DNA from: Nocardia abscessus | GTDB taxonomy: Bacteria > Actinomycetota > Actinomycetes > Mycobacteriales > Mycobacteriaceae | Direction of reading: 5' to 3' | Length of the DNA stretch: 64,000 nt | Assembly (NCBI RefSeq): GCF_015477775.1 | Contig: NZ_JADLQO010000004.1 | Coordinates: 434,001-498,000, forward strand | Shown here: piece by piece, positions 16,131 to 26,595 of the stretch | Numbering within the stretch: the stretch's first letter is position 1 | How the letters are laid out: every line of letters begins with the position of its first letter | Notes under the pieces: model-generated | Database searches by the model: none | What the model was told of the DNA's origin: nothing | Seen by the model: only the letters and a program-made list of their open reading frames with translations | Program-made: the position numbers and the translations under genes

Positions 16131-16948
16131 TTTGGACGCTGACCCCGGACCAGTTCGCGCTGGCCTGGTCGCGCACCGACGGAGATCGCATCCCCTATCC
16201 ACTCGCAGTGCGCTTGTCGGCGCGCGACACCGGCGAGCGGGCAGCGCAACTTCCCGCGCTCGACCGCTGGTGCGATCAGGTGCTGGACGCGGATCTGGAA
16301 GCGGCGCTGCGCGTTCTCGCCCAGCCGGACCTGCGCATCGAGGTATTCGGGCAGCGTGACACGGCGCCACCCGGTGACGGCGGGCCGCGACCGTCCGCAC
16401 CGGCGACCGAAATCGGGCAGGGACCTCAGCCGACGGCGCGTCCCGTGCGTGTTCTCGGCGCCGCCGCGGGGAACATCGCGGTGGTCGCGGCGCAGCGCCC
16501 CGGCGCCACCCCCGACCGCGGCGGCGACGTGCGGTTGTTCGCCGGTAGCTCGAAAAGCCTGTGCGCTCGGGTGGTCTCGATGCTGCCGGAGAACAACCCC
16601 GGCACCCTCGCGCGCATGACCGCTCCCCTGGCCCAGGTCGGCGAGGACAGCCGCGCCCTGGTCACCGTCCCGGTGGCCGGACCGTCCACGCCCGCCCGGA
16701 TCCGGCGGCTGCTCAGGCAGCCGCGCGAAGGCATCGGCCAGATCGTCGTCTCCGCCCGCCGCGGCGCGGGCGAACTGCACCCGTTCGGCGTGCTGTGCTG
16801 GATCGATGTCGTCGCCGACGGGCGGTATGCGGTCCGCACCGGCACCGACGTCGACGTCGACGCGGTGACCGCGGAACGCTTCGCCGCCCACCTGCGTCCA
16901 CTGGTCACCGCCGCCGCGCGCACGTCGACGGCCTACGCCGGGCGTTGA
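16112..16948 (+). CDS. EspG family ESX secretion-associated chaperone
   Basis: 278 residues from ATG 16112; a GTG at 16127, which overlaps the previous stop, is an alternative start. The beginning VIWTLTPDQFALAWSRTDGD is characteristic of EspG proteins, and segments such as VRVLGAAAGNIAVVAAQRPG, RVVSMLPENNPG and IGQIVVSARRGAGELHPFG fit the EspG core and its C-terminal half. EspG binds the tip of PE/PPE heterodimers in the cytosol and keeps them soluble for the cognate ESX apparatus. It most probably serves the two preceding products. The trio has no EccB-E or MycP genes beside it, so it must use a system encoded elsewhere. Confidence 0.83.
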   Translation: MDRVRVIWTLTPDQFALAWSRTDGDRIPYPLAVRLSARDTGERAAQLPALDRWCDQVLDADLEAALRVLAQPDLRIEVFGQRDTAPPGDGGPRPSAPATEIGQGPQPTARPVRVLGAAAGNIAVVAAQRPGATPDRGGDVRLFAGSSKSLCARVVSMLPENNPGTLARMTAPLAQVGEDSRALVTVPVAGPSTPARIRRLLRQPREGIGQIVVSARRGAGELHPFGVLCWIDVVADGRYAVRTGTDVDVDAVTAERFAAHLRPLVTAAARTSTAYAGR

Positions 16949-17132
16949 TTCGCACGCACTGCCACGTCGTGCGAACCGGCACTCGACTTGTGACCGAGCA
17001 GATCGGGCCGCCATGCGTTCGAACGGCACCGGTCAGGGCCTTCGAGGGGATTCCGGCCGAACCGTTCGGTGCACGGCGAGTTTCCGGCGGCGACGTCGAC
17101 CAGCACGCCGTAACAGCATTTACGGTGTACGA

Positions 17133-17657
17133 GTGCCCCTCTACGAATTCGAAGGCAAACGGCCGCAGGTCGATCCGACGGCGTTCGTCGCGCCGACGGC
17201 GACCCTGATCGGTGATGTCCGGGTCGAGGCGGGCGCCTCGATCTGGTACGGCGCGGTACTGCGCGCGGACCTGGCGCCGATCGTCATCCGGGAACGCGCC
17301 AACATCCAGGACAACGCGGTGCTGCACGTGCCGCCGGACGTGCCGATGGAGATCGGTCCCGGCGCGACCATCGCGCACAGCGTGGTGTTCCACGGCGCGG
17401 CGGTCGGCGCCGAGGCCATAGTCGGCAACGGGACCACGGTGCTGGACCTGGCCAAGATCGGGGCGGGCAGCATGATCGCCGCCCACTCGCTGGTGCCGCC
17501 CGGCGCCGAGATCCCCGACGGCGTGCTCGCCGCCGGATCCCCCGCCGAGGTGAAACGCCCGATCGAGGGCACCCAGGCGCAGATGTGGGTGCGGCTCAAC
17601 CCGGGCTTCTACGCGGAACTGGCGCAACGCCACCGCAAGGGCATCGCCGAGCTCTGA
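17133..17657 (+). CDS. gamma-carbonic anhydrase-like hexapeptide protein
   Basis: 174 residues from GTG 17133; further upstream the frame encodes Arg-rich sequence unlike the family. The start PLYEFEGKRPQVDPTAFVAP and the left-handed beta-helix repeats (ATLIGDVRVEAGASIWYGAV, and NIQDNAVLHVPPDVPMEIGPG) are typical of the YrdA/PaaY/gamma-CA group. The zinc-binding His are represented by VLHV, TIAHSVVFHG. Trimeric gamma-class proteins hydrate CO2 or hydrolyse thioesters, and many have no proven activity. A TACGGT-like element just upstream and the lack of a Shine-Dalgarno suggest a leaderless or near-leaderless transcript. The gap from the EspG gene (184 bases) shows no other gene. Confidence 0.88.
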   Translation: MPLYEFEGKRPQVDPTAFVAPTATLIGDVRVEAGASIWYGAVLRADLAPIVIRERANIQDNAVLHVPPDVPMEIGPGATIAHSVVFHGAAVGAEAIVGNGTTVLDLAKIGAGSMIAAHSLVPPGAEIPDGVLAAGSPAEVKRPIEGTQAQMWVRLNPGFYAELAQRHRKGIAEL

Positions 17658-17663
17658 CCGCGG

Positions 17664-18287
17664 TCAGCACAGCAGCGCGGTGACCTCGTCGTCGGCGAGC
17701 TGGTGGAAATCCCGGTAGGCGCCGCCGACACCGCCGAGCGAGCGCGGCACCCACGGGCAGACCACCTCGTCGGCTTCATCGATCACCCGGCGCATCGCCT
17801 CCGTGGAGGAGACCGGGACCGCGGCCACGACCAGCGCGGGCTGGTGCAGCCGCGCGACCCGGCAGGCGACCACGACGGTGGCGCCGGTCGCCATGCCGTC
17901 GTCGACGATCACCACCGTGCGGCCGGTCAGCGGGATCGGCCGCGCCGCACCGCGCAGTACCTGCCTGCGCCGCTCCAGCTCGGCGCGCTCCCGCGTCTCG
18001 ATCGAGTCGACCTTTTTCGGCGACAACCCGGTGTGCGCCAGCACATCCGGATTCAACACCCGGACCCCGTCCTCGCCGACGGCGCCCAAAGCCAGCTCCG
18101 GCTGCCACGGCACGCCCAGCTTGCGGACCAGAAGGATGTCGAGGTCGCCGCCGATCACCTCGCGCACCGCCGCCGCCACCGGCACCCCACCGCGCGGCAG
18201 GCCGAGCACCAGCGGGTTCGACGCGCGTAGGTGCTCCAGATGCGCACCAAGCGCGCGACCGGCCGAGGTCCGATCGGCGTACACCAT
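17664..18287 (-). CDS. phosphoribosyltransferase family protein
   Basis: 207 residues from ATG 18287. The start MVYADRTSAGRALGAHL is typical of the stand-alone family of predicted phosphoribosyltransferases often fused to dienelactone-hydrolase-like proteins. Core motifs: VLGLPRGGVPVAAAV, ILLVRKLGVPWQPELALGAV and the PRPP-binding TVVIVDDGMATGATV (about residues 120-135), followed by PVSSTEAM and DEVVCPWVPRSLGGVGGAYRDF. Enzymes of this fold join or split a base and phosphoribosyl-PP; the physiological substrate of this subgroup is unknown. It stops 6 bases from the end of the carbonic-anhydrase-like gene (tail to tail) and starts 11 bases after the nitrilase stop, so it is probably the second gene of a two-gene operon. 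Confidence 0.87.
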   Translation of the reverse strand: MVYADRTSAGRALGAHLEHLRASNPLVLGLPRGGVPVAAAVREVIGGDLDILLVRKLGVPWQPELALGAVGEDGVRVLNPDVLAHTGLSPKKVDSIETRERAELERRRQVLRGAARPIPLTGRTVVIVDDGMATGATVVVACRVARLHQPALVVAAVPVSSTEAMRRVIDEADEVVCPWVPRSLGGVGGAYRDFHQLADDEVTALLC

Positions 18288-18298
18288 CGATTCGAACG

Positions 18299-19153
18299 CT
18301 ACTCCGGTCCGCGCTCGGTGATCGCGAATCGACGCAACGCGAGGCTCGGGTTGGCCGTGCGCACCTTGCTCAGGTACGCCAGGTCGATTCCGGCGGTCAG
18401 TACGCCCGGCTCGTCGCCGAGTTCGGCGAGCACCGCGCCGGCCGGGTCGATGATCATCGACGCGCCCGCGCCGCGCGGCGCGGCCTGATCCGCGGCGGCG
18501 ACGTACACCGTGTTCTCGATGGCGCGCGCCCGCAGCAGTGTGGTCCACTGATCGACCTTGGCCGGTCCGGGGATCCACTGGGCCGGCAGCAGCAGTACCT
18601 GCGCGCCCGCCGCGGCGACCCGCCGCACGCCCTCCGGGAAGCGCAGATCGAAACAGGTCTGCATGCCGAATGTCACATCCCCGACGGTGAAGGTGACCGG
18701 CGCCTCGATCGCGCCCGGCTCCACCACGTCGGATTCGAGGTGGCCGAAGGCGTCGTAGAGGTGCACCTTCCGGTAGCGGGTGACCAGGGAGCCGTCGGGC
18801 CCGAGCACGACGAGCGTGTTGCGGATGCGGTCGCCGCCGGGAGACACCTGCTCCACCGTTCCGGCGACCAGGAACACGCCGAACTCGCGCGCGATGCTCC
18901 CGAGCCCGGTGACGAATGGGCCGGTCAGCGGCTCGGCGACGGCCACGACCCGCTCATCGAGCCGGGTGACGGCGAACATCGAATATTCCGGTGCGACAAC
19001 TACCCGCGCACCGCGCTCGCGGGCCGCGCGGACGTGTTCGCGCACCACCGCGAGGTTCGCCGAGGGATCGGTCGAGGGGGCGAACTGGACGACCGCCACG
19101 TCCAGCTGATCCGGCGTCGGGTCCTGATGCGCGGGCGAGTTGTCCAGTTGCAT
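18299..19153 (-). CDS. carbon-nitrogen hydrolase (nitrilase superfamily)
   Basis: 284 residues from ATG 19153. The nitrilase Glu-Lys-Cys triad is visible: Glu in VVVAPEYSMFA (about residue 57), Lys in TRYRKVHLYDAFG (about 126) and Cys in GMQTCFDLRFPEGVRR (about 163). Downstream WTTLLRARAIENTVYVAAA is the usual second active-site side. The subfamily resembles predicted omega-amidases and deaminated-glutathione amidases, which cleave small linear amides. No signal peptide. It is transcribed divergently from the helicase gene with 62 bases between starts, and precedes the phosphoribosyltransferase by 11 bases. Confidence 0.9.
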   Translation of the reverse strand: MQLDNSPAHQDPTPDQLDVAVVQFAPSTDPSANLAVVREHVRAARERGARVVVAPEYSMFAVTRLDERVVAVAEPLTGPFVTGLGSIAREFGVFLVAGTVEQVSPGGDRIRNTLVVLGPDGSLVTRYRKVHLYDAFGHLESDVVEPGAIEAPVTFTVGDVTFGMQTCFDLRFPEGVRRVAAAGAQVLLLPAQWIPGPAKVDQWTTLLRARAIENTVYVAAADQAAPRGAGASMIIDPAGAVLAELGDEPGVLTAGIDLAYLSKVRTANPSLALRRFAITERGPE

Positions 19154-19201
19154 ACGTCTCACCGTATTGGGGCGGTGGCCGGGACGACCAGCACGAGGCA
19201 G

Positions 19202-19207
19202 TAAACT
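19202..19207 (+). promoter_or_regulatory. TAAACT -10 element, leaderless start for the helicase
   Basis: TAAACT ends nine bases before the ATG at 19216, and no Shine-Dalgarno is present. This geometry puts the transcription start at or next to the A of the ATG, as in leaderless actinobacterial mRNAs. No good -35 hexamer is visible 17 bases further upstream. Confidence 0.45.
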
Positions 19208-19215
19208 CCTGGTCA

Positions 19216-21006
<1,791 letters not shown>

Positions 21007-21116
21007 ACCGGGCAGGGTAGGCCGAGGTCAGGCGCGCTAGCTACAGTGTTGCCGTCCGTGTGTAATGAGGCGCACGCCGGCAGCGGGTGTCCCGCGAAGA
21101 CACAGGAGGGCCGCGT

Positions 21117-24100
21117 TTGTTCGTGTTCGGTGATCGTGTCGTCTGCAGCACCGTCGACCTCGTCCGCGCGGCGCACTGCGAGTTCGCGCTGTTGCGCGGC
21201 CTCGACGCCGAACTGGGCACCATCCCGGCCGAACTCGGAAGCACCGCACCGGGGTCCGAGCCCGCACCCGGAACCCACGATGTCCGCCAACGCCTTCTCG
21301 ACGACTACCGCACGCGGTTCGGCGGCGCGGTGGTCGAGATCGACCGCCCACCCGACGAACCGGGCGATCCGCGGCGGCATGTCACGGCACTGACGGCCGC
21401 GCACTCCGACACGGTCGCCGCATTGCGCTCCGGCGCGCACGTCGTGCACGACGCGACCTTCTTCGACGGCCGATTCCATTGCTCCGCCGACTTCCTGGTG
21501 CGCGCGGAACATCGGGTCCGCTACACCGTGCACGGCATCGCGGCCACCACCGCCGACCGAGTGGGCGCCGCACTCGGACTCGCCGCCTGCGCCGACGCGC
21601 TCGACCGCTCGGGCGCGCTCACCGCGCCGCTGGTCCGGCTGCATCCCGGGGAGGAGACCACCGCACAGGCCCTCAGCGCACTGCTTCCGCTGTATCGGGC
21701 GCGCAGGCGCCGGGTGGAGCGCATCGTGGAGGAGAAGCTGGGCGAACTGCTGCCGGTGCAGTGGGGCGATCCGCGCTATCTGGCCTGCGGCCGCTGCCCT
21801 ACCTGCACCGAGGCTCTGTCCGCCGCGCGGGACCTGCTGCTCGTGGCCGGAATGCCACCCGCGACTCGGGCCCGGCTGCGCGAGGCCGGTGTACACACCA
21901 TCGATCGGCTGGCCGCCACCGAGAGCGCGGTGCCCGGTGTGCCGCCGCGCACTGTCTCCGCGCTGCGCCGCCAAGCGGAAATCCAGCTGCGGCGCGAAGT
22001 TTCCGGCGAGCGCACGCACGCGCTGCTCGACGCGGCCGTGCTCGCGGCGCTGCCCGCGCCCTCGCCCGGCGATCTCTCGCTGACCATCGCGGGCGGCGGG
22101 CGCACCCCGCTCACCATCGAGGTCGGCGGTCCGGACACGGTGCACCTGTCGCTGACCGGGCCGGTCGGCTCGACCGAACCCGGCCGTGCCGCGCCCGGCG
22201 AACGCCGCGTGCTCGAGCAGGTGCTGGACTATCTCACTCAGCGCCGGCGGATCTATCCCGACCTGCACGTCTACCACTACTCCTCCGCGGTGCGCACGGC
22301 GTTGCTGCGCTGCACCGGACGGCACGGCGTCAACGAGGAACTCGTGGACGAGTTGCTGTGCGGGGGCGTTCTGGTCGACCTGTATCCGATCGTCCGCGGC
22401 GCGCTGCTGGTCGGCGAGTCGTCCTACCGCCTGAGCGGACTGCGGCGGCTGCTTCCCGCCACGACGGACGCGCCCGCCGCCGAACGCGATTGCCACACCG
22501 TGCTGCGACTGCGCGATTGGCTGCTCGACCGCGCCGCCGAGCAGCGCGTCGCCACGCGCGCCGGGACGCCGGAGCGGCCGGACGCGTGGTGTGCCGCGGC
22601 GGTCCCCGGCGAGTCGCGACCGGTGCCGTCGTCCCGGCCGTCGTCGCTGGAGGCCGCGCTCACGGAATACGCCGCCGCGCAAGGCGATCCGCTGCACCCG
22701 GCCGCGCTGACGGCCGCGGCGCTCGGCTATCACCGGCGCGAGCGACAGCCGCTGTGGTGGGCGCATGCCGACCGGCTCAACCATCCGGTGGAGGAATGGG
22801 CCGACGCGCCGGGAGTTCTGGTCGCCGACTGGGGCACCGTCGACACCAAGTGGCATCGTCGCCCAGACCGCCCGACGATGCGCCGCTACCTGACCCTGAC
22901 CGGCCGGATCGGAACCGGTGCGGGCAGCTCCCCGGGATCGAGCGCGCTCACTCCCGGTACCACCGTCTACACCTTCTACGACCAGCCGATGGCCGGGATG
23001 GTCACCGGCGCGGGCCGGCGGGCCATCGCGACGGCGACGGTGCTCGGCTGCTCGGTGGACGCCGAATTCGACGACACCGTCCGGCTGGAGGAACTGCTGC
23101 CCGAGGGCTGCGAGCCCTACGACGAACTGCCGTCCGCGATCGCGCCGGGCCTTCCGGCATGGGACGAGAACGCCGAACTGGCAATCGAACTCGCGGCGCA
23201 GCAATTGCTGATGACCTTGCCGGGCACACCGCGCACAGCCGTCTTCGACCTCCTCGCGCGCCGTCCGCCCCGGCTGCCCGGCGACGCCCGGTTGCCCGAG
23301 GTGCACGGCGACTACGCCGCTGCGATCACCGCCGCGCTGTGCGCCATCGACCAGTCCTATGTCGCGGTGCAGGGGCCATCGGGCACCGGGAAGACCGCGA
23401 CCGCCGCGCGGGTGCTGGAGCGGCTGATCACGCGGAACAAGTGGCGGATCGGCATTGTGGCCCAAGACCCTTCGATCGTGGAGAACCTGCTCGACGCGAT
23501 CGTGCGCGCAGGCGTGCTGCCCGAACTGGTCGCCAAGAAGGACGCGGCGACGGTCGCCCCGGAGTGGGTCGTGATCGACGCCGCCCGCTATCCGCGGTTC
23601 CTGGACAGCGCGATCAGCGGGTGCGTCCTCGGCGGCGCACCGGCCGACTTCGCGAACGAGGATCTGGTGCCACGCGGGGGCCTCGACCTGCTCGTCATCG
23701 CCGACGCGGGCCGCTTCCCGCTGGCCGAGACCGTGGCCGTCGCGGCGTGCGCACGCAACCTGCTGCTGCTCGGCGATCCGGTGCCGTCGACCGCCCGCGG
23801 CGTGCATCCGGCCCCGGTCGGCGAGTCGGCGCTCGGCTGGCTGGCCGAGGGACGCCAGACGTTGCCTGCCGAACGCGGCTACTTCCTGGACCGCACCTGG
23901 CGGATGCATCCCGCCGTCTGCGAACCCGTCTCGCGCCTGTACTACGACGGCCGCCTGCGCGCCAACGAAACGGTCACCCTGGCGCGGCGTCTGGACGGCG
24001 AGGAGCCCGGCGTGGACACCGTCCTGGTGGAGCACTACGGCAACGCCACCGAGTCACCGGCGGAGGCGCGGGAAGTGGTGCGCCGGGTCCGCGCGCTGCT

Positions 24101-24509
24101 CGGCATGTCCTGGACGATCGGCGCGACCACCCGCAGACTGCATCCGCACGACATCTTCGTGGTCGCGCCGTACGCCGCTCAGGTCGGGCGCATCCGGACC
24201 CTGCTGGCCCGCGCGAAGATCGAAGACGTCCTGGTCGGCACGCCGGATCGATTCCGCGGCCGGGAGGCGGCGGTGGTCCTGCTGTCCATGACCACCTCCA
24301 GTCCCGCCGACGCTCCCTACGGCATGCCGTCGCTGCTGTCGCGCGGTCTGATCCACGCGCTGTGCCGCGCCATGTGGAAGGCGGTGGTCATCCGCTCACC
24401 GCTGCTCACCGAGTACCTGCCCGCCACCGCTGACGAACTCGCCGATCTAGGTGCGTTCCTGCGACTGGCCGCCGCGGGTCAGCCGAAGCAGACGCCCTCG
24501 CCGCGATAG
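21117..24509 (+). CDS. TM0106-type RecB-like/AAA helicase-fold protein with altered catalytic motifs
   Basis: 1130 residues from TTG 21117, with AGGAGGG six bases upstream; earlier starts give no family sequence. The order fits the TM0106 family: VCSTVDLVRAAHCEFALLR, HVVHDATFFDGRFHCSADFL, a CGRCPTC cluster, LVAGMPPATRARLREAGV, then a superfamily I helicase half with Walker A VQGPSGTGKTATA (about residue 755). Key positions deviate from the family patterns I know: the nuclease DxK strand reads YTVHGIAAT; motif II is LLVIADAGRFPLAE where DEAGQ is expected; GDPQQ is GDPVPS; and the last SR motif reads HALCRAMW. So ATP may bind but hydrolysis and nuclease activity are doubtful. Its 3' end overlaps the convergent gene by 31 bases. 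Confidence 0.8.
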   Translation: MFVFGDRVVCSTVDLVRAAHCEFALLRGLDAELGTIPAELGSTAPGSEPAPGTHDVRQRLLDDYRTRFGGAVVEIDRPPDEPGDPRRHVTALTAAHSDTVAALRSGAHVVHDATFFDGRFHCSADFLVRAEHRVRYTVHGIAATTADRVGAALGLAACADALDRSGALTAPLVRLHPGEETTAQALSALLPLYRARRRRVERIVEEKLGELLPVQWGDPRYLACGRCPTCTEALSAARDLLLVAGMPPATRARLREAGVHTIDRLAATESAVPGVPPRTVSALRRQAEIQLRREVSGERTHALLDAAVLAALPAPSPGDLSLTIAGGGRTPLTIEVGGPDTVHLSLTGPVGSTEPGRAAPGERRVLEQVLDYLTQRRRIYPDLHVYHYSSAVRTALLRCTGRHGVNEELVDELLCGGVLVDLYPIVRGALLVGESSYRLSGLRRLLPATTDAPAAERDCHTVLRLRDWLLDRAAEQRVATRAGTPERPDAWCAAAVPGESRPVPSSRPSSLEAALTEYAAAQGDPLHPAALTAAALGYHRRERQPLWWAHADRLNHPVEEWADAPGVLVADWGTVDTKWHRRPDRPTMRRYLTLTGRIGTGAGSSPGSSALTPGTTVYTFYDQPMAGMVTGAGRRAIATATVLGCSVDAEFDDTVRLEELLPEGCEPYDELPSAIAPGLPAWDENAELAIELAAQQLLMTLPGTPRTAVFDLLARRPPRLPGDARLPEVHGDYAAAITAALCAIDQSYVAVQGPSGTGKTATAARVLERLITRNKWRIGIVAQDPSIVENLLDAIVRAGVLPELVAKKDAATVAPEWVVIDAARYPRFLDSAISGCVLGGAPADFANEDLVPRGGLDLLVIADAGRFPLAETVAVAACARNLLLLGDPVPSTARGVHPAPVGESALGWLAEGRQTLPAERGYFLDRTWRMHPAVCEPVSRLYYDGRLRANETVTLARRLDGEEPGVDTVLVEHYGNATESPAEAREVVRRVRALLGMSWTIGATTRRLHPHDIFVVAPYAAQVGRIRTLLARAKIEDVLVGTPDRFRGREAAVVLLSMTTSSPADAPYGMPSLLSRGLIHALCRAMWKAVVIRSPLLTEYLPATADELADLGAFLRLAAAGQPKQTPSPR

Positions 24510-25657
24510 GTCGGGACGGCGACGCGGGAGCCGTCCGCCTCGACCAGTTGCACCGTGTCGAAGCGCTCGCACAGTTCACCGGCCTTCGCGTGCCGGAACC
24601 ACACCCGGTCGCCGATCCGGAGTTCCGCGGCGCCCGACAGCGGGGTCTGCACTTCGCCCGCTCCCTCGGTGCCGAGCAGCTTCAACTTGCGCGGCCACAC
24701 CGGTTTGGGTATCCGCGACGCCCCGGCGGGGCCGGAGGCGACGTAGCCGCCCGCGAAGACGGTGGCGATATCGGGCGTGGGCCGCCGCAGCACCGGCATC
24801 GCGAAATACAGCGCGGGTCGCGGGGTGAACGACCGGTAGTCGTCGAACAGCGTCGGCACGTACAGCCCGGACCCGGCGGTCACCTCGGTGACGTCCGGAT
24901 CGGCCACGCTGACCTCGATGGAGCCGCTGCCGCCGCTGTTGACGATCTCGAGGCCGCCGGTCACCGAGCGGACCGCGTCGAGCACGTCGGCCCGGCGCTT
25001 GCGGATTTCCGCCGCTGAAGCCCGCTTCACCAGCCGCACCGCGACATTCGAGTCCGGCAGCCCCGCGATCTGCGCCTCGTAGGTCATCACGCCCACCACG
25101 TCGAATCCCTGGCGCAGCGCCTCGCCCGCCAGGGTGGCCGCCTGCTCCGGCGTGCGCACGGGAGAGCGGCGCACACCGAGGTGCAGCGGGCCGATCCGCA
25201 GGGAGGCGTCCACGTCCAGGCAGACGCGCGGCCGCACCCGGTCGGTGCCGACGGCGACGCGGATCAGGTCGAGTTGCGCGGCATCATCGATCATCAGCGT
25301 GATCGAGCGCAGCAGGAGGTCGTCGGCCGCCAGTTCGGCCAGCGCCGCGCGGTCCACGCTCGGGTAACCGAGCAGGACATCACGCGCGCCGTGGCGCACG
25401 AGCCAGAGCGCTTCGCGCAGGGAGTAGGACATGATGCCCGCGAAGCCGTCCGCGGCGGTGAGGTCGGGGCCGAGGACTTCGGCGAGAACGGCGCGGCAGC
25501 GCACGGATTTGCTGGCCACCCGCACCGGCGTGCCACCAGCGCGGCGCAGCAGATCGGCGGCGTTCGTACGCAGGGTGGGCAGGTCGAGGGCGGCCAGGGG
25601 TGGGTCCAGTTCGGCGGTGGCCGCGTGCAGCCCCGCGATCGGCGACGTCTCGGTCAC
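24479..25657 (-). CDS. fold-III PLP enzyme: amino acid deaminase/aldolase (D-threonine-aldolase-like)
   Basis: 392 residues. The alanine-racemase-type barrel carries the PLP lysine in TPVRVASKSVRC (Lys near residue 50). Phosphate and ring contacts are suggested by GIMSYSLREALWLV, VCLDVDASLRIGPLHLGVRR, GVMTYEAQIAGLPD and the phosphate loop VNSGGSGSIEVSVADPDVTEVTAG. The C-terminal domain (about 280-392) includes RIGDRVWFRHAKAGELCERF, which in D-threonine aldolases and D-serine dehydratases holds the catalytic metal His and Cys (here FRHAKAGELC). A role in D-amino-acid or beta-hydroxy-amino-acid breakdown is probable. It is transcribed toward the RecB-like gene, overlapping its end, and follows the TetR-like gene by 43 bases. 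Confidence 0.87.
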   Translation of the reverse strand: MTETSPIAGLHAATAELDPPLAALDLPTLRTNAADLLRRAGGTPVRVASKSVRCRAVLAEVLGPDLTAADGFAGIMSYSLREALWLVRHGARDVLLGYPSVDRAALAELAADDLLLRSITLMIDDAAQLDLIRVAVGTDRVRPRVCLDVDASLRIGPLHLGVRRSPVRTPEQAATLAGEALRQGFDVVGVMTYEAQIAGLPDSNVAVRLVKRASAAEIRKRRADVLDAVRSVTGGLEIVNSGGSGSIEVSVADPDVTEVTAGSGLYVPTLFDDYRSFTPRPALYFAMPVLRRPTPDIATVFAGGYVASGPAGASRIPKPVWPRKLKLLGTEGAGEVQTPLSGAAELRIGDRVWFRHAKAGELCERFDTVQLVEADGSRVAVPTYRGEGVCFG

Positions 25658-25700
25658 CAGGACAACTCAACCACCAAGTTGGTCAAACGTCCAGTATTTG

Positions 25701-26183
25701 TCAGATCTCCACGGCCTTGGCGGCAAGTCCGCTGACCATCTCGTCGAGCACCACCAGCATGGTCTCGTCATTGCAATCGGCCAGCCAGCGCAGCACCGTG
25801 CCCTGCACGATCGAGACGACGTTGCAGGCGATCGCCTCCACCGGCTCCAGCCACTGCGTGTCCGACAGTTCGGCACACAGCTTCAGGAACGCGGTGACCT
25901 CCGCGTCCTTCTCGCGATAGAACTCCGTCGCGATCGGATCCGGAAAGCAATCGCCCCTGGCATGCCAGCGGGCGCGCAGGGCCTGCAAGGTCATCTCGTA
26001 CGACTTGATCTGTCTATCCGGAGTGGCTTTGACCAGCGGCCAGTACGCACTGACCCCCGCGTGCAGCAGTACCCGCAGCGCGCGCAGGCCCGTGTAGTCG
26101 AGCGTGGCGGCCGCAGCTTCCACCGCGTCGGTGACGGCGGGTCGTAGCCGGATTTCTGTTATCACTTCTCCACGTGCGCTCAA
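25701..26183 (-). CDS. TetR C-terminal-domain-like protein lacking a recognisable HTH
   Basis: 160 residues from TTG 26183, with GAGGGAG six bases upstream. The sequence reads like the ligand-binding half of a TetR regulator: AVTDAVEAAAATLDYTGLRA, SYEMTLQALRARWHARGD, then ELSDTQWLEPVEAIACNVVSIVQ and TVLRWLADCNDETMLVVLDEM. The usual first 50 residues with the DNA-binding HTH are missing; longer starts (for example 26252) add Arg/Ser-rich sequence without an HTH, and the other frames just upstream do not restore one. It may be a decayed regulator or an HTH-less modulator. It precedes the PLP-enzyme gene by 43 bases on the same strand. Confidence 0.6.
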   Translation of the reverse strand: MSARGEVITEIRLRPAVTDAVEAAAATLDYTGLRALRVLLHAGVSAYWPLVKATPDRQIKSYEMTLQALRARWHARGDCFPDPIATEFYREKDAEVTAFLKLCAELSDTQWLEPVEAIACNVVSIVQGTVLRWLADCNDETMLVVLDEMVSGLAAKAVEI

Positions 26184-26595
26184 CGACGACTCCCTCGGCG
26201 AAAGAACTCGCGCACCTCCGCGGCGCGACTCGCTGAACAGGGCGGGCAACATCGGGAAACACCTGGGCTGCCCGGTCCAACGTTCATCAATGGTAGAGCG
26301 TTTTCGGGGTTTGAGAATGGGTTCGATGGGTAATTCCAGACTGAAAGAATGTTTTGTTACCCAACCGGGACCGGGATGCGATCCCGCCGTGTCGCCCGGA
26401 AATCCCGCTATGACGGTGGATCTCGGGCCACCCTACTACTCGGCAGACCGTTGACAACGGTACGGTTCGAGGAGCTGGCATCCCAAATTCTGTGGCGCAT
26501 CCCACATCGAAACCACCCAAAACGGTCAGCTTATCGTGTGGGGTCCGATCCGCAACCGACACCTTTTCGTTCCGCGATGCGGATAGCCTGGATCG
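26184..26595. other. 412-base divergent intergenic region, A/T-richer centre
   Basis: This gap separates the HTH-less TetR-like gene from the phosphatase gene. It has a noticeably A/T-richer centre (about 26280-26380) with a spaced GGGTAA/TTACCC pair, and near 26447-26461 the perfect inverted repeat described separately. No open frame in it has a convincing ribosome binding site or family-like translation. It could hold a decayed N-terminus of the TetR-like gene, but I could not read one. Confidence 0.5.
26447..26461. promoter_or_regulatory. 15-bp inverted repeat ACCGTT-GAC-AACGGT overlapping TTGACA
   Basis: ACCGTT (26447-26452) and AACGGT (26456-26461) are perfectly inverted around GAC, and TTGACA lies inside at 26451-26456. 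An operator overlapping a -35 element is a reasonable reading, but no clear -10 element follows at 16-18 bases, so the promoter part is weak. Confidence 0.4.
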
